A model generated the notes under the pieces. That model was not told where the DNA came from and made no database searches. It saw only the letters and a list, made by a program, of their open reading frames with translations. A stretch of DNA of 64,000 nucleotides, taken from NCBI RefSeq assembly GCF_007678255.1, contig NZ_VEED01000007.1, positions 186,001 through 250,000 of the forward strand. Reading direction: 5' to 3'. Made by a program: the position numbers and the translations under genes. The DNA is from Bacillus sp. X1(2014). GTDB lineage: Bacteria; Bacillota; Bacilli; Bacillales_B; DSM-18226. Each line of letters opens with the position of its first letter. Positions within the stretch are counted from its first letter, which is position 1. Of this stretch, positions 1-8,738 are shown piece after piece.

Positions 1-27
1 ACCAATTTATAGGAAGAGTGGTTAGAC

Positions 28-627
28 ATGAAAGATAATGAAAAGACGCGTGTAGATCCTCGGGTACTTCGTACACGCCAATTAATAAAAGACGCGTTAA
101 TAGATTTGCTGCAGGAAATGGAAATAAATAAAATCACGGTTAACCGGATTGCTGAACGCGCAACCATCAACCGTGTTACATTTTATTTGCATTATCATGA
201 TATACAAGACATGCTGGAGAAGATGGCGCAGGAAATGGCCGAGGATATTGAGGGCATTATGATGAGTACAACAACAAACATGAATTCCTCTGAAGAAATG
301 GATTCGTTAAAACTTATAAACCTGCTTGAGCACATAGCCGAGAATGCCAAATTCTATAAAGTAGTTCTTGGTTCCACACGAACGCCTATCTTTACAGAGC
401 GGTTATTAAAAATCCTTACGAAATCAATAACAGAGAGAACGGAGATCGACTCCATGCTCGCTACTACCGATATCCAAAGGGATATTGCTATTTGGCACGG
501 TTCTTCAGCTCTTATAGGCACAATCGTAGCTTGGTTGCGTAAAGACATGCCTTATACACCGCAATTCCTTGCTAAGCAGATGTATATGCTTTTTCATTTG
601 AATAACGATATTAGGAAAACAAAATGA
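28..627 (+). CDS. TetR/AcrR-family transcriptional regulator
   Basis: A 199-residue protein with the length and layout of TetR regulators: an N-terminal DNA-binding helix-turn-helix at about residues 36-58 (KITVNRIAERATINRVTFY) followed by an all-helical effector/dimer domain that I cannot assign to a ligand. The ATG is preceded by AGGAAGAG at 15-22, which supports this start. It stands alone on the plus strand; its target could be the gene to its left, outside the window. The next gene (malic enzyme) is 600 bp away behind a terminator, so co-transcription is unlikely. The family assignment is firm; the function is unknown. Confidence 0.85.
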   Translation: MKDNEKTRVDPRVLRTRQLIKDALIDLLQEMEINKITVNRIAERATINRVTFYLHYHDIQDMLEKMAQEMAEDIEGIMMSTTTNMNSSEEMDSLKLINLLEHIAENAKFYKVVLGSTRTPIFTERLLKILTKSITERTEIDSMLATTDIQRDIAIWHGSSALIGTIVAWLRKDMPYTPQFLAKQMYMLFHLNNDIRKTK

Positions 628-951
628 AAAAAGCAATTACACCAGTTGGACTTTTTTGGTAATTGTTATCTACTGGCTTTTCATTCGCAATTAAAAATTG
701 TCGATCTAAGAGAGTCTAGGGGATATGGTAGTAAGCAGATATTTATTTTGTTAGAATACTATTTTTAACCTATCTTCCATACTGGCACATAACTCTTGTA
801 CCCGATTATTTAAGTACAAAAATTCAAATTCTTATTGGTGATTTTACAAAAAATGACGATCTTCTTGTTGAAGTAATTTCCCTTTTCCGTTCTTAAAATA
901 AAATATTCAAATTTCGAGGTTTTTCCTATCAAATGGTATGAAAAATAGATT
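628..951. other. Intergenic stretch without a recognisable gene
   Basis: AT-rich sequence after the TetR gene. I see an imperfect hairpin directly behind the stop codon (about 634-665) and no open frame with a ribosome binding site. A 71-codon frame on the minus strand crosses the terminator at 952-985 and looks spurious. Confidence 0.4.
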
Positions 952-985
952 AGGCTGCGGAATAATGCGATTCCGCAGCCTTTTT
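952..985 (+). terminator. Rho-independent terminator (orphan)
   Basis: A perfect 12-bp stem (AGGCTGCGGAAT at 952-963, ATTCCGCAGCCT at 970-981) with a 6-base loop, followed by TTTTT. It reads best on the plus strand but lies 325 bp after the nearest plus-strand gene, so the transcript it ends is not obvious: a long 3' tail of the TetR mRNA, or a small RNA. Confidence 0.75.
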
Positions 986-1225
986 GTGCGACGGCAGCCG
1001 CACCTTTTTTAAATAAGTATCTCAATATATTATTTTTCCCTGACGGTCAATGCTGAAATCCAGGATATATCACCTACAGTTCAATCCTTTTTTTCCCATA
1101 TAAAAATTTCTTATAAGTAAGTATAATTTTTTACAATTTTTATTATTCTGATAACCGCAGTATTCTTATCCGTATAGCATCTATTTAAAAATCTATAACG
1201 AATAATGAATGGGAGAGAATAGTAT

Positions 1226-2452
1226 ATGTCAATTTTAAATGAAGAAGCATTAAGGATACATAAGGAAAAGCAAGGCAAACTTGGCGTTATGTCAAAGGTT
1301 CCTCTGCGCGATGCAAAGGATTTGAGTCTTGCTTATTCTCCTGGGGTTGCTGAGCCGTGTAAGGAAATTTATAGAGATGAAAACAAAGTGTATGACTACA
1401 CAATAAAAGGGAACCTCGTTGCCGTTGTCTCAAACGGAACAGCTGTATTAGGGCTTGGAAATATTGGACCTAAGGCCGCTATGCCAGTCATGGAGGGGAA
1501 AGCCTTATTATTCAAATCATTTGCAGATGTTGATGCATTCCCAATTTGCTTAGATACATCAGATCCTGACAAAATTGTCGAGGTCGTTAAATTATTGGAG
1601 CCGACTTTTGGTGGAGTGAATTTGGAAGATATTGCTGCACCACAATGCTTCGAAATTGAGGACAGGTTGAGAAAAATTTGTAATATTCCAATTTTCCATG
1701 ATGATCAGCATGGTACAGCCATTGTAACCGCCGCTGGGTTAATTAATGCGTTGAAACTCGTTGACAAAAAGTTAGAAGATATTCGCGTTGTTGCAAACGG
1801 CGCAGGTGCTGCCGGTGTAGCGATCGTTAAGCTGCTGCTTAATATGGGTGTAAAAGATGTTATTTTATGTGATACAAATGGAATCATTTATGAAGGTCGT
1901 CCAAACGGGATGAATCGTTTTAAGGAGGAAATGGCACGCATCACTAATAAAGAACAAAAGCAAGGTACACTGGCAGATGCTCTTGTTGGAGCGGATGTAT
2001 TTGTAGGAGTATCAGCAGCCGGTGCCGTTACAAAAGAAATGGTTAGTTCGATGAATCGTGATTCTATTATATTTGCTATGGCAAACCCGATTCCGGAAAT
2101 CATGCCGGAAGAGGCAAAGGAAGCTGGAGCATTTGTTGTCGGGACAGGACGTTCTGACTTTCCAAATCAAGTCAATAACGTATTAGCATTCCCTGGAATT
2201 TTCCGCGGTGCTTTAGATGTTAGTGCAAAAGAAATCAACGAAGAAATGAAACTTGCAGCGGTTTATGCGATTGCTGGGTTAATTGAGGATGAAGAGCTTA
2301 CCCCGAATTATGTTATTCCGGATCCATTTGATCCAAGAGTAGCTGCACATGTAGCCGCCGCAGTTGCTAAGGCGGCAATGGAAACAGGAGTTTCACAAAG
2401 GAATATTAATATACATGAAATCGAAGAACGTTTATTGGTATTAAGGGACTAA
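1226..2452 (+). CDS. NAD(P)-dependent malic enzyme (YtsJ-like)
   Basis: Oxidative decarboxylation of malate to pyruvate and CO2 with reduction of NAD(P), in the cytosol. The 408-residue length fits the short bacterial class (B. subtilis YtsJ is of similar size). The sequence shows the N-terminal malic signature with SPGVAEPCKEI near residue 38, the metal and substrate motif FHDDQHGTA at 157-165, and the Rossmann nucleotide-binding turn GAGAAG at 192-197. The start has a GGGAGAG ribosome binding site. It is monocistronic here. With the malonate and citrate loci downstream it makes this end of the window rich in C3/C4/C6 organic-acid genes, but no shared control element was seen. Cofactor preference cannot be decided from sequence. 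Confidence 0.93.
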   Translation: MSILNEEALRIHKEKQGKLGVMSKVPLRDAKDLSLAYSPGVAEPCKEIYRDENKVYDYTIKGNLVAVVSNGTAVLGLGNIGPKAAMPVMEGKALLFKSFADVDAFPICLDTSDPDKIVEVVKLLEPTFGGVNLEDIAAPQCFEIEDRLRKICNIPIFHDDQHGTAIVTAAGLINALKLVDKKLEDIRVVANGAGAAGVAIVKLLLNMGVKDVILCDTNGIIYEGRPNGMNRFKEEMARITNKEQKQGTLADALVGADVFVGVSAAGAVTKEMVSSMNRDSIIFAMANPIPEIMPEEAKEAGAFVVGTGRSDFPNQVNNVLAFPGIFRGALDVSAKEINEEMKLAAVYAIAGLIEDEELTPNYVIPDPFDPRVAAHVAAAVAKAAMETGVSQRNINIHEIEERLLVLRD

Positions 2453-2611
2453 TCTGTCTTAGCTTAAATTCTAAATAGATATATTATAGAAACAAAACGT
2501 TCTCATGTATGAACTATTGTTGTTGGAATTGTTCGGGCTTGGACGGCTTATGTTGGAATAGTGAAACAATCTTTATGGTAACAGATAATGGGAGAAATAG
2601 GGAGAATATGT

Positions 2612-3109
2612 ATGGAAGCAAAATTTTGTAGAGAATCAAGAGTTATACGAACAAGTCGTGTATTTCCAAATGACGTAAACAACCACAATACATTATTTGG
2701 GGGACGATTAATGAGTGATGTGGACCAGGTAGCGTCGATTTCCGCAGCTCGACATAGTCGCAGAGAATGTGTAACTGCCTCAACCGATTCAGTAGACTTT
2801 TTATGTCCCGTTCATACATCAGATTCGGTTTGTTTTGAATCCTATGTGACATGGACAGGTACATCATCCATGGAGGTTTTTGTAAAGATTATTGCTGAAG
2901 ATTTAAAAAGTGGTGAACGGAGAATTGCAGCTACTGCTCTATTAACGTTTGTTGCACTTGATCAGCATAAACGTCCAGCACATGTTCCTCAGGTCATTCC
3001 TGAAACTGAAGAAGAGAAAAAATTGCATGAATCCGCACCGGACCGAGCATTAATGCGCAAGCATCGAAAACAAAAGAGTAAAGAATTAGCTACTTTCTTA
3101 ACACACTAA
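2612..3109 (+). CDS. Acyl-CoA thioesterase (hotdog fold, YkhA-like)
   Basis: Hydrolyses acyl-CoA to free fatty acid and CoA. The sequence has the hallmark of the YkhA/YciA/BACH group, HNTLFGGRLMSDVDQVA, with the conserved catalytic Asp, and a basic C-terminal tail. An in-frame ATG at 2588 would add eight residues, but TAGGGAGAAT at 2598-2606 sits about 7 bases before the ATG at 2612, so I chose 2612 (165 aa). It follows malic enzyme by 160 bp on the same strand; co-transcription is possible but unproven. Confidence 0.88.
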   Translation: MEAKFCRESRVIRTSRVFPNDVNNHNTLFGGRLMSDVDQVASISAARHSRRECVTASTDSVDFLCPVHTSDSVCFESYVTWTGTSSMEVFVKIIAEDLKSGERRIAATALLTFVALDQHKRPAHVPQVIPETEEEKKLHESAPDRALMRKHRKQKSKELATFLTH

Positions 3110-3440
3110 TTATAGATTATTAACCTGGGGAAATATGCATGTTAAAAAATTTATCAATTTAATCTGCTCCTTACAACATAAATATATTGCTGTATTGGCC
3201 TGATGGTGGACCAATGAAATATAAAGAAAACCATTAACTATAGGATGGATCATATCAACTTACTAGGTGGGTATCGCTTGATCAAAAAGAGGCTGCTACC
3301 TTAGAATCATTACGGCCAATGAACAATCAGTGATAATATTAAGCATCGGTTACATTACCGTGCGAATAATCTTTATACACAGTTCTTCTTAACTTTGTAA
3401 TTAGAGTTTTTGCTGGTGGTACCCCTTATTAAAACAGTTC
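3110..3440. other. Intergenic stretch without a recognisable gene
   Basis: Between the thioesterase and the terminator of the mdc operon. Short fragments of frame look protein-like but none reaches 40 codons with a ribosome binding site. It may be decayed coding sequence; I cannot identify a parent. Confidence 0.3.
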
Positions 3441-3475
3441 AAAAAAACCCGGCTTACCTATTAAGGGGCCGGGCT
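3441..3475 (-). terminator. Terminator of the malonate decarboxylase operon
   Basis: Read on the minus strand: GCCCGGC, a 14-base loop, GCCGGG and then a run of seven T. Arms lie at 3448-3453 and 3468-3474 on the plus strand. It lies about 70 bp after the mdcG stop codon. Confidence 0.8.
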
Positions 3476-3545
3476 TCTGCTATTGTCTTCAATGGGACTA
3501 GTCCACTCTCCTTATTTGAAGCACTCTCCCATTTTATTAAATTAC

Positions 3546-4178
3546 CTATATAAAAGAGTAAGAAGCATTACATAGCTCCCAAGGATTACTGCTCAACTTT
3601 GGACCGAACATGGTTTTTAATAACACTGGCCCTGGACCTCCTGCATACTCTAATAATGAAAAGGCACCAGCAGGGGTCTCTACTTGAACATCAACTCTTA
3701 CCGGGCTTCTTTTAAATTCTTCTACAATCTTCCTCGCTATATAAAATTCCAATAGTTTTGGTGAGCGAATGATCAAGTCTAGGTCACTTGTTGATGTCAC
3801 TGTTTCCACCCCACTGGCAAGCTCGAAACCGGCACTTCCTCCAGGCCCCCATGAAAGCCTGTGAACATTGAATATCTCTTCTGCAAATCCCATAGCTGCG
3901 AAAACCGGTGAATGTTTATCCTTCCACTGATTTCTTCCGGCAAGTTCTTCAGGTTTTATTTGTTTTATTACACTATGTTCTGGTAAGAATGCCCCAAATC
4001 TCTGGTTTCTTTCCTTGCCCCTAATGCCAATAGCTGCCTGCCCTTTTGGAGCATGTGCCCTGCGGACTACTACAAATGGTGCTTTCTCCAAAGAATGTAC
4101 GACCCATTCAGGGATAAAAGAGTGGCTGATGATATCCTTTGGATTAATCTTTAATAAGTCATGTGGTTCTAGCGCCAT
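3546..4178 (-). CDS. mdcG: Malonate decarboxylase holo-ACP synthase MdcG
   Basis: Transfers the prosthetic group 2'-(5''-phosphoribosyl)-3'-dephospho-CoA from its triphosphoribosyl precursor (made by MdcB) to a serine of the acyl carrier subunit MdcC. The 210 residues carry the family's arginine/glycine segment (IGIRGKERNQRFGAF), the glycine-rich GPGGSAGFELASG and the nucleotidyl-transferase-like acidic motif TSDLDLIIR. Its start overlaps the end of mdcDE by 10 bases, typical of translational coupling. Last gene of the operon. Confidence 0.9.
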   Translation of the reverse strand: MALEPHDLLKINPKDIISHSFIPEWVVHSLEKAPFVVVRRAHAPKGQAAIGIRGKERNQRFGAFLPEHSVIKQIKPEELAGRNQWKDKHSPVFAAMGFAEEIFNVHRLSWGPGGSAGFELASGVETVTSTSDLDLIIRSPKLLEFYIARKIVEEFKRSPVRVDVQVETPAGAFSLLEYAGGPGPVLLKTMFGPKLSSNPWELCNASYSFI

Positions 4179-5860
4179 TGTTCTCTAAGCTTCTTCCGAA
4201 CAAGTATTGAAGCCGCCCGCCCACCTTCTCGTGCAAACGAAGTTTTGAGTCTGCTGCTAAGATCCCTTGGACTGTTTTTTGTGTCTTCAATGGCTTCAAC
4301 TAATTTACTGAAAACTTTCTCACGGTCGGAACTTCCTGGTGAATCTGCATTTATACCACTCATTAGGGAAAATAGTGCACCTAGTTTTTCAAAAGACCGA
4401 ATATCATAGGCCATTGCAGGCACTTTTTTTGTTGCTTCCTCCAATTCTTCAATCGTTCGCTGAGTAATCCTTGCTGCTGAATGTTTGGACATGACGTGAA
4501 CATTCACCCCTTCATCCTCTAAGGCTATCAGACGGCTGGCTTGCATTCCGTGGGAAAGAAAAGCACCCGAAATAGCTTTTCCTGGTATGAAGGCAATGAC
4601 TGGATGACCTGCTAATCTAGCAGAAGCATATGCATCTACGGCTGCAGCACATGCCTGATGAATTCCGAGTAGTTCTTCGCGATAGCCATAAGCCTGGCTT
4701 GGAACATCAACAATTGAGATAATTGCCCGCTTCTCCTGATGCCGATCCTCCTCGATAACATCAAGTATATGCTTGGCGATCATCCATCCCTCTCCTAGGC
4801 CGAATTCACCGGATCGTGCTCTTGGGAAGTGGCTGAATTTATCCGGTACAACTGCAAGGAAACGCGCCGGGAGGTTCCCAATAAAGGAATCTGCGCAAAG
4901 TACTGAAGGAATCTTACTGATACTTGTGGTTCCATTCGTTAAGAGATTAAACCATTTATGTCCCCTGCTTACTATCTCATTTTCCTGTGTGGTCCTCTTT
5001 AAGCTATATTCAGCTAGTTTAGTATTCTCGTACTGCTTCCATAAGTGACGTGCTTTTTCAGGCTTAATTGGTTCTGAAGTATTAACCGAATGTAAAAACG
5101 TTAAATACCTCTCGACCTGGGTGCTTCTTGGTGGATTTTCAGCCGCTTTTTCAGCTGCATAAAAAATGGCCTGCTGAAAAGCCTCAATATCATCATCCAC
5201 AACCAGATTGGCGAATCCCGTTGCTGCTCTTTGATTCCCACCAATTGTATTCCAGATTAACTGCCGATCCATGGAATCGAATTCCTCAATCCCGGCTTCT
5301 TGTTCAATAACTTCAGGCCCATTTAGTCCAAGCCGTCCTTCACGGGTCATAATTAAAAAGCTGCATAATCCAGCGGTAATCGACATCCCGCCAAAAGCTC
5401 CAATCTTTCCAGGAATAATACCGATAACCGGTACATATTCCCGAAGTGCAACAATGGCAGCCCCGATTTCTGCAATGGACAATAGACCATAGTTTGCTTC
5501 CTGCAGCCTTACGCCCCCTGTATCAAACACAATGACAGGGTACACTGAACCGCCTGCTTTATTCTCCACCAATGCAAGTTCCAGTGCCCCAGCAATTTTA
5601 GCACCTGAGACCTCACCAATGCCTCCTCCCTGGAAATTCCCTTCTATCGAAATCACCAACAAAGATAGACCATGCAATTCTCCCCTTGCAATTACCACAC
5701 CATCATCACTTTGCGGGACAATGCCCTGAGGTTCCAAATGTGGTGATTCAATCCCTGTGAATGGATCCAGTAATTCCCTATAGCTCGATTCATCTAACAA
5801 GGCACGTGCCCGTTCACGTCCGCTGCATTCTACAAAACTATTTTTTAACGTATCTAGCAT
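4169..5860 (-). CDS. mdcDE: Malonate decarboxylase fused beta-gamma subunit (MdcD-MdcE)
   Basis: Decarboxylates malonyl-S-ACP to acetyl-S-ACP and CO2. MdcD and MdcE are normally two proteins of about 285 and 240-270 residues; here one uninterrupted 563-residue frame contains both. Residues 1 to about 285 match the beta subunit (crotonase-like oxyanion segment GNFQGGGIGEVSGAKIAGAL, FDTGGVRLQEAN, GKIGAFGGMSI). Residues about 310-563 match the gamma subunit (RSGEFGLGEG, VDVPSQAYGYREELLGI, PGKAISGAFLSHGMQASR). The linker is about 25 residues. The start has GGAGGTGG upstream and overlaps mdcC by 23 bases. No stop or frameshift separates the halves, so this is a true fusion in the sequence given. 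Confidence 0.93.
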   Translation of the reverse strand: MLDTLKNSFVECSGRERARALLDESSYRELLDPFTGIESPHLEPQGIVPQSDDGVVIARGELHGLSLLVISIEGNFQGGGIGEVSGAKIAGALELALVENKAGGSVYPVIVFDTGGVRLQEANYGLLSIAEIGAAIVALREYVPVIGIIPGKIGAFGGMSITAGLCSFLIMTREGRLGLNGPEVIEQEAGIEEFDSMDRQLIWNTIGGNQRAATGFANLVVDDDIEAFQQAIFYAAEKAAENPPRSTQVERYLTFLHSVNTSEPIKPEKARHLWKQYENTKLAEYSLKRTTQENEIVSRGHKWFNLLTNGTTSISKIPSVLCADSFIGNLPARFLAVVPDKFSHFPRARSGEFGLGEGWMIAKHILDVIEEDRHQEKRAIISIVDVPSQAYGYREELLGIHQACAAAVDAYASARLAGHPVIAFIPGKAISGAFLSHGMQASRLIALEDEGVNVHVMSKHSAARITQRTIEELEEATKKVPAMAYDIRSFEKLGALFSLMSGINADSPGSSDREKVFSKLVEAIEDTKNSPRDLSSRLKTSFAREGGRAASILVRKKLREQWR

Positions 5861-6149
5861 CGTTAGCCACCTCCAACGCTTGTGATAAACGTAATGTTAC
5901 AACTCCTGGGGTTGCACCGAAATCATTAATCTTTACAATGGCTGAAAAATCGTGCTGCGTAAAGAATCGTTCTAAAACCGCGTTCCATGTTTCTTTGAAC
6001 CCGGTCGTACCAGTACGTATAAGAACTTCTGCATACGCTCCTTCTGAAGGTTCCATCAAAATTTCCAAATCTCCAGATCCAACTACACCCACATGTGCAT
6101 TCGACTGGACTTTTTTTGTTGCAGGAAAACGAAACACTAATTTTTCCAT
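5838..6149 (-). CDS. mdcC: Malonate decarboxylase acyl carrier protein, delta subunit MdcC
   Basis: Small (103 aa) carrier that holds the acetyl or malonyl group through a phosphoribosyl-dephospho-CoA prosthetic group. The sequence VGVVGSGDLEIL places the attachment serine at residue 25, as in the MdcC/CitD carrier group. AAGGAGGG stands before the ATG. Only 13 bases separate it from mdcB, and its 3' end overlaps mdcDE. Confidence 0.92.
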   Translation of the reverse strand: MEKLVFRFPATKKVQSNAHVGVVGSGDLEILMEPSEGAYAEVLIRTGTTGFKETWNAVLERFFTQHDFSAIVKINDFGATPGVVTLRLSQALEVANDARYVKK

Positions 6150-6162
6150 TTTGGCACCCTCC

Positions 6163-7041
6163 TTATTTTCTAATCAGTGAGTACTTTTTAAACTCCCATA
6201 AATGGCTCGTGTTATTTTTATAGAGATTATCTAGGAATAATGTAGCTGCCAACAAATCCGCACTCCCGCCTGGAGAAGCATGGCACTTAATTAAGAATTG
6301 GCTTAGTTCCTCTAAAACCTTCCATCCTGTCTTTGTCCAAACCCCGCCTAATAGCAGGATTTCCGAAGCAAGTTCCTTAGTAGCGGCCAAGCTTTGAGCC
6401 CCTCCCCGATGTAAAATACATGTGTCATCAAGGCTTGCCATAAGAGCAATTAGGGTATTTAACCTGCAATGGTCCTCCTTGATGCACCTGCTCCTCGAAT
6501 CATAAAGAACAGGTAAGGCTATCTTTCTTATATGAGGGAACCCAAGTTGTGCTTCCCCCAGTGCTCCATTTACCCCATATTTTTCCTTTACTCGTTTACC
6601 ATTGGTTATATGTTGTGGTAAGTGCCGATCCGGGAAACGGGCAAGTTTTCCTGCTGTTTTAGCAATATGTTCCAAGGATGTCTCTCTTGGGTTCATGGTT
6701 GCGCTTGAAATAAGAAGGCCCAATGCCCAGATTGCACCTTTATGTGTATTCACGCCACCAGTAGCTTGCAACATATCGATTTCCCCTTGTCGCCCGATAG
6801 CAGCAAGCTTTTCCCTTAATTCCTGGGATGGGATCCTTCCATAGCTTACCTCGGCCATTTCTCTGAACGCCGGCTCTAATGATCTGGCAGATTGAATCAT
6901 TAATTCTATCGACATATCATGGTGGGAACCTGCACTTTCTCTGTCAACAAGCCCAGGCTTCGGCGTCAGCTCTGCCTCCTCAATCAGTGCTTTCACTGCT
7001 AAATTCGCCAGATTCTCTGTGTAGGTTTGGAACTGTTCCAC
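6163..7041 (-). CDS. mdcB: Triphosphoribosyl-dephospho-CoA synthase MdcB
   Basis: Makes 2'-(5''-triphosphoribosyl)-3'-dephospho-CoA from ATP and dephospho-CoA, the precursor of the MdcC prosthetic group. The 292 residues match the CitG/MdcB family: ELTPKPGLVDRESAGSHHDM near the N-terminus, the glycine-rich GGVNTHKGAIWALGLL, and CHASPGGSADLLAATLFL near the C-terminus. The start is a GTG with AGAGGTGG upstream. It begins 13 bases after mdcA. Confidence 0.92.
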   Translation of the reverse strand: MEQFQTYTENLANLAVKALIEEAELTPKPGLVDRESAGSHHDMSIELMIQSARSLEPAFREMAEVSYGRIPSQELREKLAAIGRQGEIDMLQATGGVNTHKGAIWALGLLISSATMNPRETSLEHIAKTAGKLARFPDRHLPQHITNGKRVKEKYGVNGALGEAQLGFPHIRKIALPVLYDSRSRCIKEDHCRLNTLIALMASLDDTCILHRGGAQSLAATKELASEILLLGGVWTKTGWKVLEELSQFLIKCHASPGGSADLLAATLFLDNLYKNNTSHLWEFKKYSLIRK

Positions 7042-7054
7042 TTAAAGCCACCTC

Positions 7055-8701
7055 TTACCAGCTGCGGAATTTCGCAGGTGGTTCATATAAACCCTCTGAC
7101 CATTCCACCAGCTCTTCTACATTTTTAGCAGCAAGCAATGAACGCTTTGCCTCATTTCTTCTAATCCCAAGATCCTCAGGGAGGGCAATCAAACCTTCTC
7201 TTCTCAATTTTTTGCTCTTTCTGATGTCATGTTGAAGCCCAAGCGGTGTAACGCCTGCGATTGCTGCAATTGCCTGCCTGCGTTCTTCCATACTGTCTAT
7301 CTTATATAAATAGGCAATCCCTTCTTCTGTCACAATATGTGTGACATCCTCACCATAAATCATGACTGGTGCAGTTGCGAGATTTGCATCTTTTTTAACG
7401 TCCAATGCATCTAAAGATTCAACAAACACCGGTTTATTTCCGTTTTGGAAGGTTTCTACGACTTGTACTACCAGTTTTTTCCCACGTGCAAGTGGATCAT
7501 TATTTGTCTTCATATCCAGCCAAGCTTCGGAGGAATGTCTCCTTCCCCCTGGGTCATGCCCCATATTTGGTGCGCCGCCAAACCCTGCAAGCCTCCCGCG
7601 GGTAACAGTCGAGGAATTTCCGTAAGCGTCAATTTGGAGACTTGAACCTACAAACAAATCAACAGCATATTGTCCTGCTAGCTGGCATAATGTCCGATTT
7701 GAACGTAAACTTCCATCACGGCCTGTAAAAAATACATCGCGCCTTGAGGCCACGTATTTTTCCATTCCAACTTCCCCGCCAAAGCAATGGACACTCTCTA
7801 CCCAGCCGCTTTCGATGGCTGGAATCAGTGTAGGATGAGGGTTTAACGCCCAGTGTTTGCAGATCTTTCCTTTAAGACCAAGCTTTTCTCCATATGTAGG
7901 AAGTAATAATTCCACGGCAGCTGTATTATAGCCAATTCCATGATTTAACGACTTCACCTGATGTTTTTCATATATACCACGGATAATCATCATCGCTTGA
8001 AGCACCTGGATATCTGTAATATGGCGGGGGTCACGGGTAAAAAGAGGCTCTAGTTGATATGGCTTGTCAGCAACTACGACGTAATCAATCCATGAACCAG
8101 GAATGTCAACACGCGGAAGTTCATCCACTAGTTCATTCACTTGGGCAATGACAATTCCATCACGAAAAGCTGCTGCTTCAACCAATGTTGGGGTTTCTTC
8201 TGTATTCGGACCTGTGTATAAATTACCGGTAACATCGGCTTTGTCAGCCGCCACCAGTGCAACTGATGGGATCAAGTCAATAAACAACCTACCATACAAC
8301 TCTATATAAGTATGGATCTCACCCATCGTAAGCTTCCCATCCTCCAGCATTTGTGCAATCCGAAGACTTTGCGGGCCGGCATAAGAAAAATCTACTTTTT
8401 TAGCAATTCCATATTCAAACAAATCCAAATGCTCAGGTCGGGATATACTCGACATAATCATATGCAAATCATATAATTTTACTGGGTCTGCCTTGGCAAG
8501 TGCTGCCGATAGGAAGGATGCCTGCTTCTGATTGTTTCCCTCTAGAACAACACGGTCACCAGGTTGGATTAAGGTTTCAAGCGCCTGAACAATTTTGTTT
8601 GTAGGAATAATTCGGCTGCCCGTAATGTCTTTCATTTTCTCCATTCTCTTTTCTTTTGCCTCTAATCGTTTTTTCCAAGAATGTTTTTTAATTACCTGCA
8701 T
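7055..8701 (-). CDS. mdcA: Malonate decarboxylase alpha subunit MdcA (ACP transferase)
   Basis: Exchanges acetate for malonate on the carrier: acetyl-S-MdcC plus malonate gives malonyl-S-MdcC plus acetate. The 548-residue length and conserved blocks (PGDRVVLEGNNQKQASFL, GPNTEETPTLVEAAAF, LNHGIGYNTAAVELLLPTYG, GGAPNMGHDPGGRRHSSEAW) are those of MdcA. ATG start with AGGAGAAAGGGG upstream. Lies 37 bp after mdcH and 13 bp before mdcB. Confidence 0.94.
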   Translation of the reverse strand: MQVIKKHSWKKRLEAKEKRMEKMKDITGSRIIPTNKIVQALETLIQPGDRVVLEGNNQKQASFLSAALAKADPVKLYDLHMIMSSISRPEHLDLFEYGIAKKVDFSYAGPQSLRIAQMLEDGKLTMGEIHTYIELYGRLFIDLIPSVALVAADKADVTGNLYTGPNTEETPTLVEAAAFRDGIVIAQVNELVDELPRVDIPGSWIDYVVVADKPYQLEPLFTRDPRHITDIQVLQAMMIIRGIYEKHQVKSLNHGIGYNTAAVELLLPTYGEKLGLKGKICKHWALNPHPTLIPAIESGWVESVHCFGGEVGMEKYVASRRDVFFTGRDGSLRSNRTLCQLAGQYAVDLFVGSSLQIDAYGNSSTVTRGRLAGFGGAPNMGHDPGGRRHSSEAWLDMKTNNDPLARGKKLVVQVVETFQNGNKPVFVESLDALDVKKDANLATAPVMIYGEDVTHIVTEEGIAYLYKIDSMEERRQAIAAIAGVTPLGLQHDIRKSKKLRREGLIALPEDLGIRRNEAKRSLLAAKNVEELVEWSEGLYEPPAKFRSW

Positions 8702-8738
8702 TTGCTGCTATCCCCTTTCTCCTATCAAACTTTTATCC

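Noticed and set aside
810..1025. 71-codon minus-strand frame
   Set aside because: It reads through a strong hairpin terminator and lacks a ribosome binding site.
5838..5860. Possible sequencing error in the mdcC-mdcDE overlap
   Set aside because: Both reading frames have proper starts, ribosome binding sites and family-matching ends, so the 23-base overlap is ordinary coupling.
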